A stretch of DNA of 64,000 nucleotides from Mesodorylaimus sp. YZB2_4 (Eukaryota > Nematoda > Enoplea > Dorylaimida > Dorylaimidae), in assembly GCA_030248295.1 (NCBI GenBank), contig JASANH010001480.1, positions 1 to 64,000 on the forward strand, given 5' to 3'. Position 1 is the first letter of the stretch; every line of letters begins with the position of its first letter. Shown piece by piece: positions 25,801 to 37,316 of the stretch. The position numbers and the translations under genes were made by a program. The notes below the pieces were generated by a model. The model was not told where the DNA came from. It searched no databases and saw only the letters and a list, made by a program, of their open reading frames with translations.

Positions 25801-25904
25801 CGCATGCGCTGCTGAAAATTCTATTTGGAAAGAATTGGGTAGGCGGAGAAAACAATAGGATACCCTGCTGCAAACACGCAACTACAAAATTACACATGGT
25901 TCCC

Positions 25905-26015
25905 AGCACCCTCAAAAACCTCAGAAACTGCTCAAATTTCAAGGTGCTGCTTAAAATCCTCAAAACCTACTCAAATTACAAGAAAGATCTTAAATCTCCT
26001 CAAAAATCAAAAAGT
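25905..26015 (+). repeat. Degenerate CTCAAA(A)ACCT repeat patch
   Basis: Variants such as CCTCAAAAACCTCAG, GCTCAAATTTCAAG, CCTCAAAACCTACTC and CTCCTCAAAAATC follow one another without a fixed period. Confidence 0.5.
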
Positions 26016-26109
26016 GTGATTGCTGGAAAGCTGACCGCACGAGGTACTAATGGCCCGACACTAGAAAGCAAGGCTTTTTTGCTGTTTGGTCCCCAACATA
26101 CAGTAGGTT

Positions 26110-26220
26110 AGCTGGCCCGATTAGCTTAGGCTGGTACTAGGCTTAGGCTGGCATATGACACCAGGCTTAGGCTTAGTCTGGTACATACAGGACTTAAGCT
26201 TGAGGTGGCATTCGGCTTCA
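26110..26220 (+). repeat. GGCTTAGGCTGG degenerate repeats
   Basis: TTAGCTTAGGCTGGTACTAG, then GGCTTAGGCTGGCAT, then GGCTTAGGCTTAGTCTGG: a short unit repeated three to four times with changes, in the LINE insertion. Confidence 0.6.
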
Positions 26221-26905
26221 GCCGGCCTCATAACAGCCTTCGCCTGGGGATCAAACGGCAAAAGCGCTGAAAGCAGACAGTATCATTGCAAATGAAGCAG
26301 TCAGGAGTCCAATAGCTCCACAATATCCTTCTATTGGAAAAGCGCTGTCTTTGAAATCGAAAGCGATTGAGAAGAACTTTTTAATTCCATTGTCAAGCAT
26401 AAGTGCTGACTATTCTTGTAGTAGGTGCACTGATCGAGAATTTTTATTTGGTCCATCAATCAGCCGATGATTAGGAATGATATGTTTCGATGATCGTTGA
26501 TCGCATGATCATAAGATTCTTCAATTATATACATCAAGGCCCCACCCTAGGCCCACCCCCTTATAAAACGTAGGCCTACAATGTTGACCCAGCTGGTGAC
26601 TCATTTTCTAAACATCGGGGCAAACGCATTTCTTGGTCAATCGCCACACGGCGAACCACAAGTTGCTAGGCGACGACTTTGCATTTCCATAATTATTTTA
26701 CTTATTCTCCTGAGTTTTGGATTGAATTGCGTGTTACCTCTGAAATAAATATAATACTATTCATATCAAAATAGATAGCTCTTTGAATTTTTTGAGCAGC
26801 AGCTTCCTTAATACCCCGCGAGTTTACCCACCCACAAACTGTAGTTCGCCTTTTCGCTTTAAACTGCACTCGCCAGGTGCCCTCTCTTTTTTTAACTCCC
26901 TCCTT

Positions 26906-26918
26906 CCCCCCCCCCCCC
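26906..26918 (+). repeat. Poly(C) run, 13 nt
   Basis: C homopolymer preceded by a T/C-rich stretch, within the insertion in LINE copy 1. Confidence 0.95.
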
Positions 26919-27080
26919 TTAGCAACGCGTTGCTACAGACGCGAGCAGACTGTTTGCAATAAGCAGTCGCAGTTCGCGCTTGATTTGAACGTAAAACATC
27001 ATCAAAATGCTGTCTGCTCCTGGCGGCAATGGCGCGAGGAGGCGGGGCCCAGTTGTGCAGGCGAGATAGCGAGCTAAGCC

Positions 27081-27300
27081 TACGTGGCATCGTTCTCCCC
27101 GTGGGAAAAATATGCTTTTAGATACTCCCCATTGATGTTGCCAAATATTCTCCTGATCTGCTGTACTGTGAGTCTCCTGCAGAAAGCTTATATCAAAGTT
27201 ATTGCGCTTCAACAACATTAATACCTCCTTCCTTCTGAGTTATGAGTTCAGTCCACGAACGTTAGTACTCGAAAGCAAAAAGTTATACGACATTTACGAC
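27081..27300 (-). pseudogene. L1/Tx1-like LINE copy 1, endonuclease N-terminus
   Basis: Minus-strand reading gives STNVRGLNS, then LLKRNNFDISFLQETHST with the catalytic Glu of the ETH motif, and WQHQWG. This is the start of an APE-type endonuclease and belongs to the body at 22074-25560, separated from it by the 1.5 kb insertion. The 5' end of the LINE is truncated or unrecognisable at about 27300. Confidence 0.75.
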
Positions 27301-29250
27301 AACCAGTAATTGCATGATACACTATGCTTGTGCTGGTACGAAAATGCTGAACAGACTCCCCACACCGTAGCAATGTTACTGTACTCGCTACACCACAAGC
27401 GATAAACGCGTGTGTGGGTGTAAAGAGATATTTTTTTTAGTGGTACCTATTCAAGTGATGCGTAAGCAACAAGTATGTTATATACCTACTGTACTGTACA
27501 GTGTGCGATCAGAAAAAATTGTTGGCTTGGGCCTGACTAAAAATGTGCACTTTGTCGTATACAAAACACGGCCTTAGGCCAACTAATTAGTGCCAATCGA
27601 ATACAGACTGGCAAAGCAGATCCTGAAATACAAGAAAACCAAGTGCCAGAACTGGGTGCAACGGCAGTGCCGCATAATAATAAGTATGAAGTGCGAATTT
27701 ATTTTGCTCCCACCCCGCCCTTCCCACCCACACATATAGTCAATGTCATCCAATACCATCCAAAACGAGAGCGGGGGAGACCGTACAGGAACGAAACTAA
27801 GAAGAGAGTCAGAAAGGCCCGTAGAGCCAAAAAGGCACGTGGATTCACAAAGCAGCACTAATACTAAGTCGAGAGAGAAACATTATCCGGTCAATAGCAC
27901 CTTACAGCTACAGAATTGCTTTCCAAGTACACTGGAGACAGAACTGCGGGATGGGAAAATCAAAACGCTAACCCCCCCCCCCCCCCGCTCTCTCAACGGC
28001 ACCCCAAGTAAGCAAAACATCATTACTTTTTTGGTGGTCTCATCTTCACGCCGGGTGCCGTGCTGAAATTTAAAATGAGGCTACTTTCATCGATTTTCGT
28101 GCGCGCAATCAGAAGAATTCGTAACTTCGGTTTCTTAGGGCATAAACTAAATCTGAAAGTATATTTCACCTCATTTTGTGCGCCGAATTCAAAAAATTTT
28201 AAAAAAACACACGCGAGAATCGGTCGCGTCGGCTTGTGTTTGTTGACGGATTTTGAAAAATTTAAGCAAAAAAAATCACGTTGCAAGCATAATTACAATT
28301 TCGAAGCAAGTATAAAATTACGAGGCAAGCAGTTTTCGCAGTATACTGATAGTTCAAAATCTGATCATGGGACAAAAACGAAAAACCACGCATTCTCGAA
28401 TTCGTCCAGCAAAAATTAAGAAAAATGAATTACGAAATCTGTACAGGTAGGTAACAAATAAAATATACAGGTCAGATAAGCAGGAGTATAAAAGTGGGCC
28501 GAAATTTATGATTAGCAGTGTCTTGCTTCTAAAATCAATATTATGTCCTCACCTCTGAAGCATAAGCAAAAAATTGTCAAGGATCCAATTTTTGAAATTT
28601 TTCGGAAGCTCGCCTTCCCTCATCAGGCTTATATCATTCATTGATAAAAATGTCGACTCTCTAGACCCGAAATGCCTAAATCAAAGTAATTTTGCTCATA
28701 AGAATCTCTATGTTCAGTTCGGTCGACGTTCAGTTGTAACGTGGACCATGGAGAAGTCGTGCGGCCAAGGCGGACAATCAACTGAATCGTTCACTGACAA
28801 TGACCTTATCGACGGCGTTCGCTGTTACAATCGCTTAAAAACTTTCCTCACCGAGTTTTTGAAGTTTAAGTAAATTTTTGCGTAAGTTTTCGAATTTTTG
28901 ATTTTTCGATGTACATATGGCAAGGATTTCACGTTTTCTACAGCCAAATCAAGGAAAATAACTGAGAGCCTTCGAATTATTGGGAAATTATTTAGAGGCA
29001 TCTGTCAGCTTGTGCGTACTTGATGATGCTGGCCTTGATTTCACTTGCTGAAATCTTGAAACCATGCGTTTTTCTGTTGTTGCCAGTCGCTAACAGCTTT
29101 TTAATATACCTGTGATAAAAACCTCTGGCAGTAACCATGGTTCTACCACGCAGCTAACCCCACAACGCATAATCTTCCTCAGCATATATGCACAAAAGTA
29201 GTGCAGAGTATATAACAAATATGCCCAGGTTATATATAATTAATTTCAGC
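27301..29250. other. Gene-less stretch
   Basis: AT-rich sequence with poly(A)/poly(T)-like patches and one poly(C) run. An open frame at 28060-28419 on plus is Lys/Phe/Asn-rich and shows no family motif. Confidence 0.45.
27972..27986 (+). repeat. Poly(C) run, 15 nt
   Basis: C homopolymer in non-coding sequence. Confidence 0.95.
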
Positions 29251-29254
29251 GTTG

Positions 29255-29960
29255 TGCATTGCTTTTCTTAGACGCTGATTTAACCTTCTCAATAGTTCGC
29301 ATTGCTGGTGCGACGGCTTTTGGTTTCGTCTTCGCCATTAAAACCTTGATTAGCTGACCACCGCTCGTTAATGCCGCGCCTTCTACGATCTCTTTCAGCA
29401 GGTACTCAATGACGGCGGTTGCGATGGCGCCTCAGTGATCTTCTGAGCGACTTTCGTGAGCTCGGCTAATAAGCAATCGTACCGGCGCGAACGATCCAAG
29501 ACAATGTTTAGCGAGAATGGATTAAACCTCGCGAGGTCGAAACGAGCCATCGCTCGCTGATCCATTGCTCGTACAAGGTCGATCGCTGGTTCACCGACCT
29601 TGTGCCATCATGTCTAAAGCACCATTGATCTTAGCGACCAGGTGCTCGACGTTCCTTGGTGTTTGGCGCCAAACATGACAGAATCTCATTTGCCATTAGC
29701 GAATGGTCAGTTGGATGCACTCGAAACCATTTTTCGGCTCGAATCATCTTTAATGCCACCTGAGTCTTGTAACGATTTTTTATGTGATCTAGGAAGCGCG
29801 GCTGGCATGTTCGATGGCGGCGGCTCAATCGATTGATCGTCAGCAGACTGGTAGATCGACAAGGCTGTGGTTCCACTTCACGGCAAAGCAGGCAAAGAAT
29901 TGCATTGCTTGTCTTTCCCGCTTTCTCGGCTGCTCGTTCGATTTGGGGATTGCACGCCAA
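29255..29960 (-). pseudogene. Possible histone-derived (H2B-H2A-like) coding remnant
   Basis: This block is GC-richer than its surroundings. Minus-strand frames carry three stretches that resemble core histones by eye. RVHPTDHSLMANEIL recalls the H2B VHPDTGISSKAM helix. LAELTKVAQKITE recalls H2B GELAKHAVSEGTK. ATAVIEYLLKEIVEGAA recalls the H2A AAVLEYLTAEILELAG helix and is followed by a Lys-rich tail. They occur in H2B-then-H2A order but in shifted frames, with stops between. The H2A third helix is not seen. I cannot exclude chance similarity; a real source could be a transposon or virus carrying histone-like genes. Function unknown. Confidence 0.25.
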
Positions 29961-30223
29961 TGAGCTTCCAGAAATAATTACAGCTTGCGCGAAGCACGGA
30001 CACGCCTTCTCGATCAGAGCGACAAAACATCTACCGTATATTGTCTAACCCAAAGAATCGTTGCTAAAATTCTGCACCCGTAGCCTGAACTTGTGTGTTT
30101 AAAGCGAGAACTCTTTAACACGCATCCACCACTCAGGCCAGCATTTTCCGAATGTCGGCAGCCAGATTTGACTTTTTCGCCGGCTTTTCCAGCATTTAAG
30201 CAATCATTTTGTACGAATTCCAC

Positions 30224-31192
30224 GTCTTACATAACAAAAACAAATTAATACCAACTTTACTCTAAGCCATGGCTACCTAATAGACCTGGAGCGGGCTAGT
30301 GCGTCAAGAAAAAAGGTTATCGTTTGACATGTCAGGTAGGCGCTGGGGACGTTGACTCGTACCAACCAGCCTCTTGTAGCTCAACCACACAATCGGTCGC
30401 GGGACTGGGCATTATCGAGAAAAGCAAAAAAAAAGACTAGATTTTCAGATAAAGCTCAAAAAATTATGCTCTCCATTTTCTTCACTTCAAATAAGGGCAC
30501 ACTTTTTGGACTATTCAAATGTTTTCAGTAAACTGATCTGCAAGCACTGTTTACTTTTTCCATTCTTTTTCAGGCTTTCATGGAAAACACTGACCACGCT
30601 GACTGATTTATACCATTAGGGGGGGGGGGGGGCGACAGCGTCGGCGCGAGCCAGTAATTTATCACATATAGCATAGCCATCACAGTTTTCCAGCGCGCAG
30701 CTTTAATCGTTCGTAAAGATTTCATTACAATTTGCTTCAAGCAGCCTCCGCACGCGAGTTTCAAATCTGTGAATTCTAGAAAACAAAGAAATGATCCATT
30801 GCACTACAGATCCATGCAGCAACTATATTGTAGGTGAGTGTCTAGGTAGCGTCAGCCCACTTAGTCATCATCAAGGTAGAATTGACCCACTCAAGCATGC
30901 AACGCTGAGAGACCCCGGATGAAGTTTTGCCTTGACTTTGGTTGGAGTACAGTAACTGCGCTAAAATTTTGTCTCACATTCACGTAGCAGTTTGTAGCCT
31001 TCAACGTCCCTATCAAGCGTCACGAATCATTCATTCAATGAACTTTCATCTTTGCTTTTTATGTCCAAACTCTGGTTAAAAATGCAGTTTTTTATTGAAC
31101 TGACTTACTTTGCATAGAGTGGAAAAACTGAGCTTAAAATGCGATAGTTGATTTAGGGAAGGATAGTTCGGCTGCGAATATATTCTGGGAGA
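30224..31192. other. Gene-less stretch upstream of the secreted-protein gene
   Basis: No coding motif seen. Contains a 14-nt poly(G) run. The last 200 bp should hold the promoter and 5' UTR of the gene starting at 31193, but no clear TATA box stands out. Confidence 0.4.
30619..30632 (+). repeat. Poly(G) run, 14 nt
   Basis: G homopolymer; the only long run with G on the plus strand. Confidence 0.95.
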
Positions 31193-33002
31193 ATGACTCT
31201 GCAAAGTAACCGTCACTGCGTTTTTTTTTACTGCATGATTTACTTATTTCAACAGGCATGCGAGGGAGAAAATTTTTTGAGTGCTAAAAATCTGCACATA
31301 GAGGGATTGGAAGCGAGAGATGACGTCAGTAACCAAACACGTAGGATGATTTCGGCATGTCAAAATCTGTCTGTTATTATCAAAAAGTTCGATATTCTCT
31401 TATTTGATTATAGTAAAGGCTTTTTGGGACTAGTATTAATTCAAGTACGCAAGTATTAATTCTGCATCTTTTACTCTCATGCATCCACCCACTTATGTGC
31501 CTAGGTCACTTCTTCTTCAGGAGCTTCTGCTGACAGAATGGCTGCCTGCGGTGATTCAGTTTGGCAATGCAGTGTCAGTTGCAGCATCGAGCTTTTGGCG
31601 GAAAGAGAATTCGAATCTTCAAATTGTAGAAAAAGAATTCGAAGCCGTCTATGAAGCTTTTCAAACCACTCGACACAAAATGAATAATTCGGTACTGACT
31701 GGATTTAACGAAGGGTCTTACATGAGTTTGCTGTGTAATTTATCAAGCATTAAGAAAGATTACACGGAACTTATTAAATTTTGGATAAACAACACAATTG
31801 AATTTCAAAAAGAAAAGTCTAACATATTTATCCAAAAAGCTGAGAAAGACCGTATTTGGGAATCTCTCCGCAGTAATTGCATAAGAAACCGTGCTAGTGC
31901 ATATTTTGAGTGGTTAGAAACAGAATTAAAAGCTTCAACTGCAGAAGTTTTATTCAGATATGTACTCAAAAATTGCTTTTACGATCTGAAGTTATATGAC
32001 AGTACAGCGCGCACGATGATATTCAATGCTTTAGAAAATTTGTTGTATGAAAGCATTTGCGAAGCATCGTTGAAAATACGACCGGAAGAAAAGGAAAAAA
32101 GAGAAAATATCACAAAATCTAGAAGTAAAGAGACATTCCGTTGAAAATCTTACATATGAGTGAATCGAAACCTCTTTTTAGATACCCCTATTATAATGCT
32201 ACACGAAACGTTGAAAAAGTATCGCACGTTATTAATGTACACTTTTCAAAATGTTTTTATTGAGACGGACATACGTAACGTACTGAGCGGTATAAGTAAC
32301 GATAGCGGGCTGCGTAAGATTGGAAACGCGCTGCATGCGCAGTTAAGCTCGAAATACTACTGGTTCCAATGGGGAGTGATAGTTTATAATCAAGTCGAGT
32401 GCGATTTCTGCCGTAGTCACGCTGGTAGCCAAGCGAGTTATTCTTTCACCAGAGGACAACAGGGCAACATTTTGCTGACTTGGAATAATCTGGACTCGCA
32501 CTGCTCCACTAACTGCACTATAAAAAACTTGAAAAACAAAAAAAGTAAATTTTTTGAAGACAAAAAAATAACCTGCAATTTGATAATCTCCAACAACACA
32601 TCGAACCACGTCTGCGCTGGAAATCCTGCTCGTGATTTGCTCGAGTATTTAGAGGAGAAGCTGGAGCTGACGCGTGAAAAAGATTTCAACTTGATGCTGG
32701 TTCTTGATAGTTTTTGTAATAATTCGGCATACTTTGTAGGGGACAACATCCTCCATGAAACAGTGTCATGTCAAGGGGTTTATGAAAAGCCACAGTGCGA
32801 CGTTACGGGAAACTGTTTTAATATTTGCGAGGCGAGTGAGCTGCAGGTTTATTATTCCCCAGTGAAATTAAGCTACATTGCATTCAAAAATGGAGAACAA
32901 AGCGCCTATGAGGAAGAACGAGTTGACTGTTGTGAATGCGAGAGAGAGCGGAGTCTGAATTATGATATGAGGACGCATGAATCGTTAATTAAGTGCCAAT
33001 AA
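31193..33002 (+). CDS. Predicted secreted cysteine-rich protein, 558 residues, three exons; family not recognised
   Basis: Three open frames join in phase through GT-AG introns: exons 31193-31444, 31521-32124 and 32182-33002 (introns 76 and 57 nt). The ATG at 31193 begins a signal-peptide-like segment: a few polar residues, the hydrophobic core CVFFYCMIYLF, then QACEG. Residues about 30-280 are mostly helical and low in cysteine (for example FQTTRHKMNNSVL, KFWINNTIEFQKEKSN). Residues about 286-558 carry about 15 cysteines, including VECDFC, HCSTNC, CDVTGNCFNIC and DCCECE, and a conserved-looking WGVIVYNQV at about 349-357. Potential N-glycosylation sites (NNS, NCT, NTS) fit secretion. An AATAAA overlaps the stop codon. 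I do not recognise the family. An upstream exon cannot be excluded because an acceptor-like TTTCAACAG ends at 31255. Confidence 0.6.
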
Positions 33003-33003
33003 A
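32998..33003 (+). promoter_or_regulatory. AATAAA polyadenylation signal overlapping the stop codon
   Basis: AATAAA spans the last codon and TAA stop (33000-33002) of the secreted-protein gene. If used, the 3' UTR would be only about 10-30 nt. Confidence 0.5.
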
Positions 33004-34400
33004 CGCTTCAGAATTTTTAAAAGGCAGTTAAAAAGTGAGCGAAATGAAAACTTCAGCACTTACAAATCTGAAAAAAACCCTCAAAAAAGTTCCATAAAAC
33101 AGAAACAAGGCCCAAGTGCATAGAAACAAAGAATGTAAATGTACACCACGTTTGGGTTTTTTCCACCATTGGTCAATTTGACCGCTAAAGATATAGATCG
33201 AACAACAAAAAGCGTAAGCAGTAATCTTGCACAAGCGCATGCGGCGAACTTCAAACATTGACCAAACAATCACAGTTACGCCGAATTCACTTCATGCTGT
33301 ATGGACCTGCAACAAATTTAGTATAGAGCATGCGGCACCTAGTCAGCGGGTCGATCGAAGCAAGAGCACTTGTCTGTTTGCAGTTGAAATTTGTATGTTT
33401 TTTTGGAGAAAAAAAACATAGTGTATTCAGGTGCGTACTGTAACTGATTGTGAGCTGTTGGCTAAATGGAGGGACAGTGGATCATCTTAAATGCAGCTGT
33501 CGTCATGCTGCGTGTGCTAATTGAAGGGACTGACTGAACTTCAAAATGGAAATATCATGACTGTGTGGCATGTCCAGCGCACCAAACATGAGTGCTGTGC
33601 ATATGCCTGACGTTGCCATGGCTCTAGAAAGATATGGGTGATTGTTGCATTGTTACAAGCTGACTAGTAGTCTCGTAAATGTAATACGATGGTAGTCTGC
33701 GTCGAAATGGCAAAATTGTCAGGTTTATGAAGTGTTATGAGTAATTTTGTTTGGCGTCTGGGGCACGCTATTTTATAATCGGTGGCAAAGCAGGTTCTAT
33801 GAAGCGGGTCTAGTAACCTTCGCTTAGCATTTCATTAACTAGGATTTTGCATTGCATATTACATTCGTATTGTCTGGTTATGGAATGTTTTCAATGACTG
33901 CCTGGGCTAGAAAATGACATGCGTAATTTATGTTAACATCAGTCGCATTGTAAACATCTTTTAGTTGTGAGAAGCATTGCTGCAGTAAGCTTGAAGAGTT
34001 CCATAGTAGCGTCGATGTAGGAAGTTGGCATTGACCCGCATTGATTTTTCAAGTTGATAAATCGTCGAGGTCTGATCCCATGTGCTCCGCATCAGTGGTG
34101 TGGACTTTGCCTTCTTCTATAACAAGATTTGTAACTAAAAAATTGTGTTCCTTGCAACACCAGTGGTAAGCTGGAGTTAATTTCTTGTTTGTCATCCAGA
34201 TTCCGTGGCGGATTTGTATTAGTGGCTCATTCTCGAAACTTTTTGTTGACCATGTGGTCATGCAGATTGTCGTGGCGTTTCTGATGTTGGCAGGGCTCGA
34301 ACAGATTTGATAAATATGACATTCATATGTGTGTCTATACCAGTATACCGGGATAAGGAATCTCACATGCAGCAGTTTTTGCAACATCAGAAGCTATCCC
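33004..34400. other. Gene-less stretch with one unrecognised minus-strand frame
   Basis: A 112-codon frame at 34049-34387 on minus contains ECHIYQICSSPANI and AYHWCCKEHNFLV, with paired cysteines and potential N-glycosylation. It could be a fragment of a transposon-encoded or viral surface protein, but no family signature is clear. The rest shows nothing recognisable. Confidence 0.35.
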
Positions 34401-34404
34401 ACGT

Positions 34405-34585
34405 TGAAAAACACCTGATAATACTTATAAGAAATCTCATAAGAAACCATTCAATTAGCTACAAGAAAAACATATAAGATTTCTTAAAAGACTCGTAAGA
34501 CTGGTAAGCATATTCATGAGACTTATAAGAAGGTAATAAGAAATTCACAGGTCATATAAGAACTATTATAAGAAACTCGTAGCAT
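34405..34585 (+). repeat. Degenerate ATAAGAAA/CTTATAAG repeat patch
   Basis: ACTTATAAGAAATCTC, CTCATAAGAAACC, ACATATAAGATTTC, GACTTATAAGAAGG, CATATAAGAACTATTATAAG and similar words are repeated about nine times at irregular spacing. CTTATAAG is palindromic. Confidence 0.65.
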
Positions 34586-34859
34586 TGCAAGTAAATATCC
34601 ACCGTTCCCCTCCCTCCTGATCCCACTTCACCCATTAGGCTTCCTTATTGCCAGGATCATCGACCGCAATTATTTTAAAGCTAAATAATGCCATGAAATG
34701 CATGGACTATTCAACCAAATTAAAACGCATGAACGGAACTCGATTTCACACGCTACGACTATTTCATCAATTTTCTCTTGATTTCCAAGCGCATCGTAGA
34801 GCTCCTGACCAATACGAATGATGCTGCTGACCTCTTTCTCCGCAGCTTTACCACTTATC

Positions 34860-35873
34860 TCTCGATGCAGAGACCGATCGTTGGCCATAAGGGTTACGAT
34901 GTGCAGTGGAGCTTTCAAGTTTATCAGATCCATAGTGTTCTAGCCTACCGTGACCAAGTACAGTACCGTGTCAAGGATCATAGGTCTGCTCAAAGGTAAT
35001 TTGTGTGACTAACAATAATCTCACCTTTTGAAAGCCGAGTGGTGCTGTTTTCAGGTGCCTTCTATGAACCAGAATTGCAAAAGGTACCAGCACCGACAGA
35101 CTACAGAATTGAAAAAGTCATTCGCCAACGCAAAGGCAAGGACGGGAAGAAGCAATATTTGGTTCGATTCAAAGGATACGGTCCCGAAGACGACGCCTGG
35201 ATATCTGAAGAAGATTTCACGACATGAATTCGTTTAATTTACGACTTTGTAGTAAATGAAGTAAGGAGTATCTTCCAGATAATGTACCGAGTCAGTTTAC
35301 GAATATTTTATCAGCTCCGCTATCTGGCATTTTGAACTACAAAGTGACCATTTCAGCATGCCACTTGTTTTCCTCAATCCCGAGTGATGTGCCCCCGTGT
35401 CACAAAACGTGCGATATTGTTACCCCATCCCCCCATGATGATCGCAAGCTACCCATTATCGGTTACTTGCCCAATTCAAATTTATGAATTCCTCGACCCG
35501 TTTTCTTCAATGTATGCAAGGATAGTATCGAGTATATCCTTGTATCGATTACTGATGATGACGGTAAAGTGGAGCAGCAGTTGACGAGTGAGTTCATCCT
35601 TGTACTGACTTTTGAACCCGTATAAAATACCTGCACTTTTCTTTCAGCATTCGCATTGTTCTGTTGTCATGTTGGCTCCATGGAAAGTAAAATCGGTTCC
35701 CTGCATATAAGTTCGCAGTCTCAGAACCCAGTGGAAAGACTTCATTTAATTCCTATGAAATATTTGGGTGGAAAAGTGACGGTGAGGAAGAAGAGAGCGA
35801 CCACGACTACAACACCAATTGCTCAGAAGAAGAAAAAGAAAAATAGTGAGGCACCAGCCAAGAAAGGAAAAGT
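34860..35873 (+). repeat. Inverted-repeat arm 1 (1,014 bp): copy of Polinton integrase 3' end and basic-protein gene
   Basis: This stretch is the reverse complement of 37367-38380 with equal length and about two differences that I could spot (near 34974 and 35848). It contains the last part of integrase exon 4, the 39-nt intron, the chromodomain exon (35022-35227 region, with YLVRFKGYGPEDDAWISEE) and the start of the lysine-rich protein (ATG 35680). The chromodomain here lacks the rest of the integrase, so the copy cannot encode a working enzyme. Homology stops abruptly at TCTCGATG on the left and at GGAAAAGT on the right. The lysine-rich frame then continues into unrelated sequence to a stop at 35938-35940. 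Confidence 0.95.
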
Positions 35874-37079
35874 GTCCAAAAAATGTCCGTTTAAATGTCC
35901 AAATACCTGCGGGTCCTTGGTGTATGTGCAAGGTGCGTAGTACTCGTACTCCATCAGGCGGGGCCGACATATGTTAGTCAAGGTCAGACTTAGTCAAGAT
36001 GCCGACATCAAGAGAGAAACTTAATGATGTTATCGATCAATACCTCTTAGGTTAGGCTGGCAGAAATTCGATGTCGCCCGTTCTACCTCATTTATCATGT
36101 TTACAAATCGGTTATAAGTCGCCATCAGAGCAATAAGAAATACATATTAAAACTATGTGTACTAAATACGTATGCTTCATGCAAAGTACCATCTATACAT
36201 GTGCAGTCTTTTCTCTCTATAAAAACAGTATAATTAAGCGAAAAAACTTGGCAGCTAACCAAAGCTTTTTCATATCTTATCGAGTGTAGCGCAATTTATA
36301 ATGGGCTCTTCACCTAAAGAATTTCGCATTTAATTTTTAAAAGAATGCTTGGATTTTTTAAGGTAGAAAGCGTGGCTCTAATCGAGACCAGATTTCACCG
36401 AACACGTGCAGCACTCATGCAGCTTTTAATTCCTGCTCATACAACGATTTAATTCCACTCCCGAGCGGCAATTGAATCAAGCTTTGCGAAATATTTTGGC
36501 CAATTTCAACCTACTATGTGTATTATTCCAGCAGCTGGCACAGTAATTATTAAAGGAATTGCAGAACTTAGAAGCTTTTGATAATTGTCACTTACAAATT
36601 TGTGGGCGGATGCAAAAATCACTGAAAACTGCAGTGAACCATTCACAATTTGCATGGCTGGAATCAAGAGCATATAGTGCATGAGCATGGAGGGAGTATG
36701 CTGACAGCAAGAGCATGGATGCATGCCATCTGAATGATCCGAAACGTTGAATAGGTGCGTTGATATCGCAAGGACACAGGGAGGAGATGGGGTGCACATA
36801 GGCTTGAGGCGGCGAGGGTGAGGCGTGGTAATAAGCATGGCGGTGGAGGGGACCACATCCTGATTGCATGGCGGACAGCGACGCTACAGTGACCAGGCGA
36901 CCTGATGTCCACGGAGCGATGGGAGTCGATAAGTAAACCTGTAGCTAAAGCTGAAAAAAGTCCAGAGCATCCAAATGATATTGTGTATGCTAATGATATT
37001 GAAGAGCCTGTAGGACGCAGGGTTGAGAGAGGCAATGACCTCGGACGGCGTTTGAGACCATGGCACCCAAGGGCGGGTA
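35874..37079. other. Spacer between inverted-repeat arms
   Basis: Non-repeated centre (arms are 1,493 bp apart, including the capsid-like fragment at 37080-37316). No clear gene; frames at 36500-37035 on minus and 36905-37210 on plus lack motifs and overlap each other. Confidence 0.45.
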
Positions 37080-37316
37080 TTAGAGGTAGGTGGGTGAGAC
37101 TTCAAGCAGAGTGGGACTTAAATCACTCAAGTAACCTTCGACAATGGGAATATGAAAGTCTATACTCGAGTTTACATCAGAACTTGGAAGGGGAACTGAG
37201 CATGGTATAATGTCCAAACGCGTTTCGGCCAGTGCTTTTTCCACATACTTGCCCTCGAATGGATTAATATCTGCCACGCTTACTGGCAGTTCAATTTGAT
37301 CCTCTTTTCCCGACAT
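37080..37316 (-). pseudogene. Polinton capsid-like protein, N-terminal fragment
   Basis: The frame begins MSGKEDQIELPVSV at 37316, overlapping the end of the lysine-rich gene by 26 nt, and stops at 37080 after 78 residues. Its part SSIDFHIPIVEGYLSDLSPT follows the pattern of polar residues, then S-I-[DE]-F-x-I-P, then Y-x-D-L, seen at the N-terminus of a Polinton structural (PX-type) protein. That pattern is from memory of the family. Later domains are absent, so it is a truncated fragment. Position next to the integrase gene supports a Polinton origin. Confidence 0.4.

Larger units (their letters stand above)
25570..27080. mobile_element. Insertion of about 1.5 kb splitting LINE copy 1
   Basis: Minus-strand endonuclease sequence stops at about 27080 (FFPRGERCH) and resumes at about 25565 (GVAIILK). 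The two junctions are inverted copies of each other: CCACGTAG enters and CTACGTGG leaves. This fits an inserted DNA element with short inverted ends, although it could also be an internal rearrangement. The insert holds no recognised protein. It contains GGCTTAGGCTGG repeats (26110-26220), CTCAAAAACCT-like repeats (25905-26010) and a poly(C) run. Confidence 0.4.

Noticed and set aside
28060-28419. 119-codon Lys/Phe-rich frame
   Set aside because: AT-driven composition; no domain and no neighbours in phase.
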